From: Thermoplasmata archaeon
Lineage (GTDB): Archaea > Thermoplasmatota > Thermoplasmata > Thermoplasmatales > Thermoplasmataceae
DNA length: 6,351 bases
Direction: 5' to 3'
Assembly (NCBI GenBank): GCA_021835265.1
Contig: JAKBQK010000556.1
Coordinates: forward strand, 1-6,351
Every line of letters begins with the position of its first letter. The first letter of the stretch is position 1. The notes under the pieces were generated by a model. The model ran no database searches. It was not told where the DNA came from and saw nothing but the letters and a program-made list of their open reading frames with translations. The position numbers and the translations under genes are program-made. This document shows, one piece after another, positions 1-4,664 of this stretch.

Positions 1-59
1 ACATTAATCACACAATTGCTAAATATAATAATTGAATGTATATTACTGGAGGTGAGAGA

Positions 60-146
60 TTGGAACCCATTCCTGGATACTTAGCCGAGGAAGAGTATTT
101 CTTAAATCTTGGAGAACTCAGAGAAGAAAATCTTCTAATTGAGTGA
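60..146 (+). CDS. tiny acidic peptide ORF (28 codons), unrecognised
   Basis: A TTG start at 60 lies 4 bases after a perfect GGAGGTGA (48-55), the full complement of the archaeal 16S 3' end. That favours this start over an in-frame ATG at 36, which has no ribosome site and would give 36 residues. The product would begin MEPIPGYLAEEEY and end NLLIE. It has 8 Glu and a single Arg, no Cys and no membrane segment. It matches no family I recognise. It ends 54 bases before the methyltransferase start, in the same direction, so it could be an upstream-coded peptide, a small substrate of the methyltransferase/permease pair, or the tail gene of an operon entering from the left. An overlapping open frame covers bases 1-81 and could be the C-terminus of that upstream gene. 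So short an ORF could be chance; the ribosome site is the main support. Confidence 0.35.
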   Translation: MEPIPGYLAEEEYFLNLGELREENLLIE

Positions 147-152
147 AATATT

Positions 153-194
153 AATATATAAATATTATTTATTCTTTTTATATAAAAAGGAGGT
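153..194 (+). promoter_or_regulatory. TATA box and Shine-Dalgarno site for the methyltransferase
   Basis: An AT-only run holding ATATATAAAT (154-163) is a good archaeal TATA box; transcription would start about 25 bases on, near 184-188. AGGAGGT at 188-194 then sits 6 bases before the ATG at 201, which fixes that start. A second TATA-like run at 177-187 would place the transcript start inside the gene and is less likely. This suggests that the methyltransferase/permease pair has its own promoter, separate from the tiny ORF upstream. Confidence 0.5.
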
Positions 195-200
195 AAAACA

Positions 201-1004
201 ATGACTGAAAGTATCAATAACATTGGAATAAAGGAAGGAAAATCTCTTTACGAAGAATATGTCAAAATATATGACCTAATGAATTACTATAACGATAGTG
301 CATTAGCTTTAAGATTTTGTAATTTTTTGGATGAAATAATTAAGGATGAGAAAATACAAGTTAGAACTATTCTTGACCTTGCCTGTGGCAGTGGTGAACC
401 AACTATTGAATTGGCAAAAAGAGGATATTTGGTAACAGGGACAGATGTTAGTGAAAAAGCAATTAAATATGCTAAGGACAAAGTAAATTCAAGAGAGCTA
501 AATGTGACCTTTAAGAATGAGGACGCAGTTGATATGGATTATCATGAGAAATTTGATGCTGTAACGATGTTCTACAACAGTATTAATCTCATTGGGAATA
601 ATCTGAAAGCTATGAGAAAACTATTAGGTAATGTATATAATTCGTTGCGTAGTGGTGGCATTTTTAATTTTGATACCATTAACCCCATAACACAGGCATT
701 GACTCTCAACGACACAAGAACCACGTTAAGGAAGGTTGGTGATACCGACCTTTATGTTAACATGACCCTTCGAGTCAATCCGGTTAATCTCAAAATGGAT
801 AGTTATGCGGTCGTTTTCATCAACGAAAATGGGAATACGAAGATGATTACACACAGAGATATTTTACAAGGATATACCGCAAATGAAATTAGAATACTCC
901 TAGAAGATGCTGGCTTTGAACAGGTAACAATATACGGCGATTTTAATTCAAAAGTCCCCAACCCTTTAAGAGGGCGTGTTCTAAATGTAGTTGCAAGAAA
1001 ATAG
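201..1004 (+). CDS. class I SAM-dependent methyltransferase (267 aa)
   Basis: This is a small-molecule-type methyltransferase with the Rossmann-like SAM fold. Motif I is LDLACGSGE (59-67), the glycine-rich SAM loop. The post-I acidic residue is Asp82 in GTDVS, which would bind the ribose hydroxyls. Motif II is around FDAVTMFYNSINLI (118-131) and motif III around LRSGGIFNFDT (149-159). The C-terminal third (about 218-247, HRDILQGYTANEIRILLEDA then GF and YGDF) follows the usual arrangement of UbiE/methyltransferase-25-like enzymes, where an R-x-Y/T-x2-E-[IL] helix precedes an aGF strand. The length is normal and there is no signal peptide or membrane segment, so it is cytosolic. The ATG is fixed by AGGAGGT 6 bases upstream. 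The permease starts 7 bases after the stop, so the two are probably cotranscribed, which points to modification and transport of the same compound. The substrate cannot be read from the sequence. Confidence 0.88.
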   Translation: MTESINNIGIKEGKSLYEEYVKIYDLMNYYNDSALALRFCNFLDEIIKDEKIQVRTILDLACGSGEPTIELAKRGYLVTGTDVSEKAIKYAKDKVNSRELNVTFKNEDAVDMDYHEKFDAVTMFYNSINLIGNNLKAMRKLLGNVYNSLRSGGIFNFDTINPITQALTLNDTRTTLRKVGDTDLYVNMTLRVNPVNLKMDSYAVVFINENGNTKMITHRDILQGYTANEIRILLEDAGFEQVTIYGDFNSKVPNPLRGRVLNVVARK

Positions 1005-1011
1005 TTGAAAA

Positions 1012-2142
1012 TTGGGTGCCAAATTGCCTAAAGACAGTCGTTTAATTTTTTCATCAAATCTTATTAACGGATTGGGGTATTTCATTTTCACTTCGTTTTT
1101 CTTAATATTATTAGTAAACGAAGGGTTTAACACTATTATATATTCAGAAATTTATGCCTCGTCACTTCTTATAGAAGCGCTGATTATATTTTTTAATCCG
1201 AGAATTGTTGGTCGTATTGGTCTTAAATTCACCGCAGTATTGTTCTATATCCTTCCAGGATTTGGAATTTTTTTGAGTGCAGCATTCAGTGAGTTACCGG
1301 TAATATGGGTTGGATATGTTCTTTTCATTGTAGGTGGATCAGGATGGGCACCAATTGCAACAATAGTGAATAAGATATCAAAAGGAGACTTTTTCACAAA
1401 AAATCTTATAAATTTAGTATCAATCGGTATTAGAATTGGATATTTAATCGGAGGTATACTAACATTTATAGGACTCCTTTTAAACGACAATCTAAGGTTA
1501 ATATTGATAGTGTCCTCCTTGATTGTTGTGGCTTCATCTCTTCCACTTCTATTCCTGAAAGAGTATACTACCACCGAAAAATCCATTTCCATTGGGATGA
1601 AATCCATACTCAGGGCACTGGGATACGGTACCATGTCTCAACTTACTTTCATCCTTGTACCGTTATTACCTCTCTATCTTTATGATAATGGAATATTTGT
1701 TTATTTTATACCATTATTTCTGTTATTTAGATATCTTGGGGCCATATTTATTGGACGTTTTGTATCCACAAAATTTGAGCGTAATAAGAAATTTGTTCTC
1801 CTCATTCAATTTTTTCTTCTTTTATCGGGATTATTATTCCTCTTCTCTTATTGGTATACTATATTAATAGCACTGTTTCTCATAGGAGTTGGAGGGTTAA
1901 ACCATAACTTTTACTTCTCCATCTACGACGCAAATGAAAACCATGAAATTTCAAACTCCTCTGCGTTTTCAATAGGCGTGTTGATTTCAAGCTCGTTATT
2001 AATACTGGTTGGAGGGTATATGTATCAAATTTCATCGCTTCTTCTTCTGGTTGTGCTGGTTATAACTCTTTTAATCTCCTTAATCGTGACTTATTCTATG
2101 ATTCGAAACGATGAAAATAAACATACGACAATCGCAAACTAA
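1012..2142 (+). CDS. MFS-type permease (376 aa)
   Basis: This is an integral membrane transporter with about 12 predicted hydrophobic helices, roughly at 17-37, 44-62, 72-90, 95-112, 135-155, 160-180, 205-225, 228-250, 260-278, 280-298, 317-337 and 340-362. A longer cytoplasmic loop near 183-200 separates the two halves, as expected for the major facilitator superfamily. GRIGLKF (about 67-73) sits where the loop 2-3 motif A belongs but lacks its usual D-R pair. The length is at the short end for MFS proteins. An in-frame TGA at 1006-1008 limits the start. TTG at 1012 gives the stated length, but TTG at 1024 has GGGTG 5 bases upstream and may be the true start (372 aa). It follows the methyltransferase by 7 bases, so translational coupling is likely. 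The substrate is unknown; efflux of a methylated product is inferred only from the neighbour. Confidence 0.8.
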   Translation: MGAKLPKDSRLIFSSNLINGLGYFIFTSFFLILLVNEGFNTIIYSEIYASSLLIEALIIFFNPRIVGRIGLKFTAVLFYILPGFGIFLSAAFSELPVIWVGYVLFIVGGSGWAPIATIVNKISKGDFFTKNLINLVSIGIRIGYLIGGILTFIGLLLNDNLRLILIVSSLIVVASSLPLLFLKEYTTTEKSISIGMKSILRALGYGTMSQLTFILVPLLPLYLYDNGIFVYFIPLFLLFRYLGAIFIGRFVSTKFERNKKFVLLIQFFLLLSGLLFLFSYWYTILIALFLIGVGGLNHNFYFSIYDANENHEISNSSAFSIGVLISSSLLILVGGYMYQISSLLLLVVLVITLLISLIVTYSMIRNDENKHTTIAN

Positions 2143-2156
2143 TCTATAATAGAACG

Positions 2157-2852
2157 TCCGATGGGGGTTCAATATATTTTATGCAAAGAGAAAAAAAAGG
2201 AAGTCGTGTAATAGATGTCCTTGAAAAAACAGGTTGGACTTATCAAAATTTAATTATTTGGAAGAAGAAAACATCCGCAGTTCCACAGAATAATAAATTT
2301 GGATTACACTATCAGATAATAGCATTTGCTATAAAGGGTGATAAGTCAAGAATTTTTAACAAACTTAGGATAAATCCACCAAGGTTAATTACGGAGAAAT
2401 ACGAAAGACCCAGCGGTATGTATGTTACTGATGTATGGAATGATATTAGGGAATTGACTTCGGGATATTTTGCGGGAGACGAGGCATTAAGACAGGGAAA
2501 TGGCGACAGATTTCACAAGCAACAACCCCCCATAGCCCTCCTATTGAGGATAATATTGTCTTCTAGCAATATTGGGGATTTAGCTTTTGACCCATTCGCA
2601 GGAACTGGAACAACATTAGTAGTGGCGAAACAGTTATCCAGAAGGTATATTGGGGTAGAAATTGACCCAAAAAACGTTGAGGAAATAAATAAAAGATTGG
2701 ATAAATCAAGAAACAGCGACAACATAGAAAAATATCGTAGGGATTATCTCTTTACTGAGAACCTTGATAAATTATGGATTCCAAAGAATGTTCAAACCAA
2801 TAAAAGATTTTCATTTGATGAAGTCTTAATCGATGACATGGTATCCACTTAA
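2157..2852 (+). pseudogene. 5'-truncated site-specific DNA methyltransferase (N6/N4 type)
   Basis: An open frame begins at 2121, and from about 2157 it reads as the middle of a beta-order DNA methyltransferase: DGGSIYFMQRE (the motif V-VI region), then GWTYQNLIIWKKKTSAVPQN. With the ATG at 2181 as residue 1 come TDVWNDIRELTSGYFAGDE (83-101), motif X HKQQPPIALLLRIILSSS (112-129), SAM motif I DPFAGTGTT (137-145) and motif II IGVEID (157-162). In this subclass the catalytic [DNS]PP[YFW] motif IV lies N-terminal to all of this; it is absent here, and NPPR at residues 65-68 belongs to the linker. Roughly the first 100 or more residues are missing, and the break falls about 15 bases after the permease stop. 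No ribosome site precedes the ATG at 2181. I read it as a restriction-modification remnant without activity. The alternative is a short expressed protein of unknown use. Confidence 0.8.
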
Positions 2853-2910
2853 TGAAATAATCGGATACCTACCTATCCTTTGAATAATATATATTTATTG
2901 CGATACTTTG
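2841..2910 (+). repeat. repeat locus A: tandem TATCC/GGATA dyads, 32-base period
   Basis: The first unit (2842-2873) is TATCC, 16 bases, GGATA, CCTACC. The second unit starts exactly 32 bases later with TATCC (2874) and ends in a degenerate CGATAC (2901-2906) after about 5 extra bases. Bases 2841-2881 match 4352-4392 (locus B) at 37 of 41 positions, in the same orientation. The stop codon of the truncated DNA methyltransferase (VST then TAA) lies inside the first unit. The second unit covers the TATA-like run that precedes the short regulator remnant at 2914. Paired dyads over a promoter resemble an operator for a dimeric regulator; that role is inferred. Confidence 0.75.
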
Positions 2911-2913
2911 AAA
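2885..2913 (+). promoter_or_regulatory. leaderless archaeal promoter overlapping repeat A
   Basis: The run TAATATATATTTA (2885-2897) is TATA-like and is centred about 24 bases before an ATG at 2914 that has no ribosome site. This is the spacing of a leaderless archaeal transcript. The run sits between the TATCC and CGATAC halves of the second dyad of repeat A, so a protein bound there would block the promoter. Confidence 0.4.
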
Positions 2914-2958
2914 ATGGCTGATTCCTTTGAAATCTTAAATATAATGAAACACCCTTAG
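2914..2958 (+). pseudogene. N-terminal remnant of a winged-helix (ArsR-like) regulator
   Basis: Fourteen codons read MADSFEILNIMKHP and then TAG. This looks like the opening of archaeal winged-helix regulators, in which a first helix of the type FEIL+x[ML]xHP is normally followed by xRR and EIL/EIV. Directly after the stop the frame reads EIVCM, so the arginine pair may simply have been lost to a small deletion plus the stop. The frame then ends at a TAG near 3004 without a helix-turn-helix. A leaderless promoter inside repeat A precedes it. If the reading is right, repeat A was this regulator's own operator. The match is short and made by eye, so chance is possible. Confidence 0.35.
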
Positions 2959-3126
2959 GAGATTGTCTGCATGAAAATGGATCGACCTCCTTGCAAATGG
3001 CACTAGTATTTTCCGCTACTCTCCGTCCAAAAGATGGAGCCCAAGCCAGAAAGCCTTTTCCGTGCTTCCATCAAGATGCTGGGCTACCATTAATGCTAAG
3101 TCTAAATGCGGAAATGGGGCAGAACC
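2959..3126. other. GC-rich stretch with no intact gene
   Basis: This region has no convincing intact gene. GC is about 48% (3001-3120, counted by hand), against 23-28% in stretches of the nearby permease and methyltransferase. On the minus strand one frame stays open from about 3237 to 2876 with a single TGA at 3071-3073; it includes GKGFLAWAPSFGRRVAENTS, which is protein-like. The plus strand has a 46-codon frame from 2997 with no ribosome site. The simplest reading is the decayed downstream end of the same foreign block that carries the minus-strand ORF at 3127-3705. A structured RNA is possible, but I recognised no RNA family. Confidence 0.4.
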
Positions 3127-3705
3127 TTAACTTATAGAAATACCCGGGAATGTAACGAAAACCGGGTCCAACCTCTGCCTCATTATACTGCCTTGAAGTT
3201 CCACTAGGTTGATACAAATAGGTTTCAATTTTGATTTATTGAACCCCCATTTGACATTGCAAAGCATTTTGTAGTTCCATTTAGAAGCATTAGTTGGTTG
3301 TCCGTTCAAGTTGACTTCGCAAAAGGAGGTATGCATTAAAAGACTTCCACCAACAGGAATATTGTCCAAAGGTGCGTCTGAGTACCTACCTGACCATGGG
3401 CTCAATTGACTTGCAGAATAGAAAGGAACGTTATACTGATTATTCTTATCGTTGTCTAGGATGGGCCCGTTAGTATTGCCATTCCCATCCACTTCTTCAT
3501 ATGACTGCAAAAACGCCCATTCTGAGGAACTTCCGCCTACTGCCCTTGCGCTAGCGCACATGCCACATGGTCGTCCAGTGGCCGAAGCTGGTTTGTAAGT
3601 CACGAATTTAACCTCCAAGCGGGAGAATCTCTTAACGATCACTCGATTCACACATCTCTTCTTTAAGTTCAGAATATTTGTGTTCAGCAAATCTGGAGGG
3701 ATCAA
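3127..3705 (-). CDS. unrecognised orphan protein (192 aa) in GC-rich block
   Basis: I do not recognise this protein. It is a 192-codon open frame whose only available upstream start is a TTG (3705-3703) overlapping the toxin's TGA; an in-frame TGA lies immediately before it. No ribosome site is visible, so the gene may be 5'-truncated. GTG codons at residues 19 and 22 and an ATG at residue 49 are other candidates. The product is rich in Ser, Asn, Gly and Pro and has no membrane helix or clear signal peptide. It has a basic N-terminus and CGMC at 47-50, with more Cys in the second half (SFCEV, MLCNV, KPICI). The middle is polar and loop-like (NGNTNGPILDNDKNNQYNV), which suggests a beta-rich surface or viral protein; that is a guess. 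GC reaches 58% at 3541-3600, unlike its neighbours. Near the end an ACCCGG/CCGGGT inverted repeat (3142-3147 with 3162-3167) could fold. A frame shift near 3237 would carry the protein on into 3071. Confidence 0.4.
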   Translation of the reverse strand: MIPPDLLNTNILNLKKRCVNRVIVKRFSRLEVKFVTYKPASATGRPCGMCASARAVGGSSSEWAFLQSYEEVDGNGNTNGPILDNDKNNQYNVPFYSASQLSPWSGRYSDAPLDNIPVGGSLLMHTSFCEVNLNGQPTNASKWNYKMLCNVKWGFNKSKLKPICINLVELQGSIMRQRLDPVFVTFPGISIS

Positions 3706-3962
3706 TCATAGACATTACCCCTATGCTCAAATCGCAATAAAATCAACCTATTCTCACTTATTGTATAGATCAACCTAAACGGTGGTATTCTAACGGTTCT
3801 TTCTCCTTTCAGCACGTAACCGAGATGCTTACCAATTTCTGGGTTCTCTACAATTTTCCTTATGCTTTTCTCTAACCTATCTTTCACACTTTTATCCTTT
3901 ATCTTCTTCACTTCGTGTTCGAACTTAGACGTGTAGACGATTTCATCTATGTGTATTACCAT
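3702..3962 (-). CDS. RelE/ParE-family toxin (86 aa)
   Basis: This is a type II toxin of the RelE superfamily, whose members cleave ribosome-bound mRNA (RelE) or poison gyrase (ParE). The features are typical: an N-terminal strand, then two charged helices (FEHEVKKIKDKSVKDRLEKS, 14-33). ENPEIGKHLGYVLKGER follows (39-55), and then the core strands RTVRIPPFRLIYTI (55-68) and RLILLRFEHRGNVYD (72-86). The closing H-R-x-x-V-Y and the R-I-x-x-[FY]-R-x-x-Y core are family signatures and include the basic residues expected for RNA binding, which suggests RelE rather than ParE. The length is typical and there is no truncation. The ATG overlaps the antitoxin's stop codon region by 7 bases, so translation is probably coupled, with the antitoxin made first. 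Its stop overlaps the first codon of the orphan ORF downstream, where the foreign block begins. Confidence 0.85.
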   Translation of the reverse strand: MVIHIDEIVYTSKFEHEVKKIKDKSVKDRLEKSIRKIVENPEIGKHLGYVLKGERTVRIPPFRLIYTISENRLILLRFEHRGNVYD

Positions 3963-4237
3963 TCTCTGAACTCTTTGAAGAAGTCGTCTTTTGAACGGAC
4001 TTTGTATTTTCCTTTATCGATGTCCTTCCATGCTTCCTCAATAAGTTTGAGTGTCATCATATCTTCGGAAGATATATTCGAACTCACTTTTTTCAAAATA
4101 ATCAAGTCATCTTGTGCGGTGACCGCAAGCAGGCTTCCGTCACCAATATTAAGCTTCTTTCGTATCTTTGAAGGGATCACTATTTGTCCCTTTGAACTCG
4201 TTTTAGTGAATTCCGTTTCAAACTCATCGTCAGTCAT
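3956..4237 (-). CDS. AbrB/MazE-type antitoxin (93 aa)
   Basis: This is the antitoxin partner of the RelE-type toxin. Residues 10-50 form a SpoVT-AbrB swapped-hairpin DNA-binding domain: TKTSSKGQIVIPSKIRKKLN, then IGDGSLLAVTAQDDLIILKK. The signature SKGQIVIP-x-x-[IV]-R is intact. The rest (about 55-93) is a charged helical tail with ISSEDMMTLKLIEEAWKDID and a basic, aromatic end (FFKEFREW), the type of segment that wraps and blocks a RelE-fold toxin. The protein should bind as a dimer to its own promoter and repress the pair. It comes first in the operon and overlaps the toxin gene by 7 bases. The start is supported by a TATA-like TTTAAA about 26 bases upstream with no ribosome site, so it is probably leaderless. 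AbrB-type antitoxins with RelE-type toxins are common in archaea. Confidence 0.87.
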   Translation of the reverse strand: MTDDEFETEFTKTSSKGQIVIPSKIRKKLNIGDGSLLAVTAQDDLIILKKVSSNISSEDMMTLKLIEEAWKDIDKGKYKVRSKDDFFKEFREW

Positions 4238-4258
4238 TATGTAAGGATTTCTTACTCA

Positions 4259-4268
4259 CATTTAAACA
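4259..4268 (-). promoter_or_regulatory. leaderless promoter of the toxin-antitoxin operon
   Basis: TTTAAA at 4261-4266 (minus-strand context TGTTTAAATG) is centred about 26 bases upstream of the antitoxin ATG at 4237. No Shine-Dalgarno sequence lies between them. This spacing is the archaeal TATA-to-leaderless-start geometry. The antitoxin probably represses from a site near here, but I saw no clear palindrome. Confidence 0.55.
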
Positions 4269-4351
4269 TGTCCATCAAGGAAGGTAATGTCATATGTTCT
4301 CAATTTTTTGCCTTTTTACTTCATTCAATGGGCGTTGATATGTTTATTTCT

Positions 4352-4416
4352 GTATCCACTTAATTATTTAATCGGATGCCTACCTATCCTTTTAATTAAA
4401 TAAACGGATACCTTGG
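4352..4416 (+). repeat. repeat locus B: two tandem 32-base TATCC/GGATA units
   Basis: Two units abut exactly: 4353-4384 and 4385-4416. Each is TATCC, 16 AT-rich bases, GGAT[GA], then 6 bases (CCTACC or CCTTGG). The second unit has a perfect TATCC/GGATA dyad; the first has one change (GGATG). The GGAT[GA]/TATCC pair across the unit boundary forms a second, tighter dyad. Bases 4352-4392 match locus A at 37 of 41 positions, in direct orientation. Here no regulator start follows; the repeat lies between the antitoxin promoter and the 3' end of the small ORF. The rest of 4238-4427 holds T-rich runs (TTTTTTGCCTTTTT around 4294-4307) and no gene that I can support. Confidence 0.8.
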
Positions 4417-4427
4417 TATTGACAATC

Positions 4428-4610
4428 TCATGATCCTTTGCATACTCCAAATAATCCCTCATCATCTAAACCAGTTATCTCAGTCTCATCAAGGTTTTTT
4501 GATTCCTTGCTGATGTATCTTATTCTGTCAGCACTAATGTGTTTCCCGACAACTAAGTTATCGATGTAATCGAATTTGTGATCATCATGCCTTACACATC
4601 GAACAAGCAC
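4428..4610 (-). CDS. small protein (60 aa), last gene of the SPASM/MFS operon
   Basis: The ORF starts at GTG (4610), 54 bases after the exporter's stop and in the same direction. The frame stays open upstream to 4661 without any better start, so a 5'-truncated remnant is the alternative. The product begins MLVRCVRHDDHKFDYIDN, continues through a basic middle (KHISADRIRYISKESK), and then turns acidic (LDETEITGLDDEGLF) before ending GVCKGS. By eye the N-terminus resembles small bacterial and archaeal proteins that open M-[LI]-[IV]-R-x4-D-x2-[FY]-D-x-[VI], which would support this start; the match is weak. It has two Cys, no membrane segment and no signal peptide. Its position right after a radical SAM/SPASM enzyme and an exporter makes it a possible peptide substrate, but the sequence has no clear leader/core boundary. 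Confidence 0.42.
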   Translation of the reverse strand: MLVRCVRHDDHKFDYIDNLVVGKHISADRIRYISKESKNLDETEITGLDDEGLFGVCKGS

Positions 4611-4664
4611 ATCTCGAAGTTCTGGATAAGGTATCGTGATGGTAAAACCCGGGGGTTCAGGTTA

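Noticed and set aside
1..81. Open frame from the left edge ending in NPFLDT and TAG, possibly the C-terminus of an upstream gene
   Set aside because: It has only 26 codons, no homology by eye, and overlaps the better supported tiny ORF. It cannot be judged without sequence to the left.
2373..2386. NPPR in the DNA methyltransferase remnant as a possible catalytic motif IV
   Set aside because: Motif IV needs an aromatic fourth residue ([DNS]PP[YFW]) and lies N-terminal to the motif V-VI region. This NPPR is in the linker before the TDVWNDI segment.
3142..3167. ACCCGG/CCGGGT hairpin as a terminator
   Set aside because: It is a six-base stem with a 14-base loop inside an open frame and with no T-run after it. 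Archaeal termination relies on T-runs, so no call was made.
3323..3336. Plus-strand AAAGGAGGT followed by ATG
   Set aside because: The frame is ATG CAT TAA, with no spacing between the site and the ATG. It is a chance match inside the minus-strand ORF.
2955..3725. Possible terminal inverted repeats of the GC-rich block (ATTGTCTGCATGA on the left, AATGTCTATGA reversed on the right)
   Set aside because: The match needs several gaps, part of it is toxin coding sequence, and no target duplication is visible.
4268..4363. 31-codon plus-strand ORF starting MSIKEG and ending VST inside repeat B, like the methyltransferase end in repeat A
   Set aside because: There is no ribosome site, and the TATA-like TTTAAA lies only a few bases upstream. 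The shared ending is dictated by the repeat, which contains the TAA.
2841..4392. Direct repeats considered as attL/attR of an integrated element
   Set aside because: There is no integrase or tRNA gene in the window, and the repeats look like operators. Kept only as one reading of the repeat finding.
4353..4416. Tandem 32-base units considered as a CRISPR array
   Set aside because: The units abut with no unique spacers between repeats, there are only two per locus, and no cas gene is in the window. The period is that of a tandem dyad.
4640..4664. AACCC/GGGTT palindrome just after the exporter stop as a terminator
   Set aside because: The arms are only two bases apart, so no loop can form, and the minus-strand frame stays open into the small ORF.
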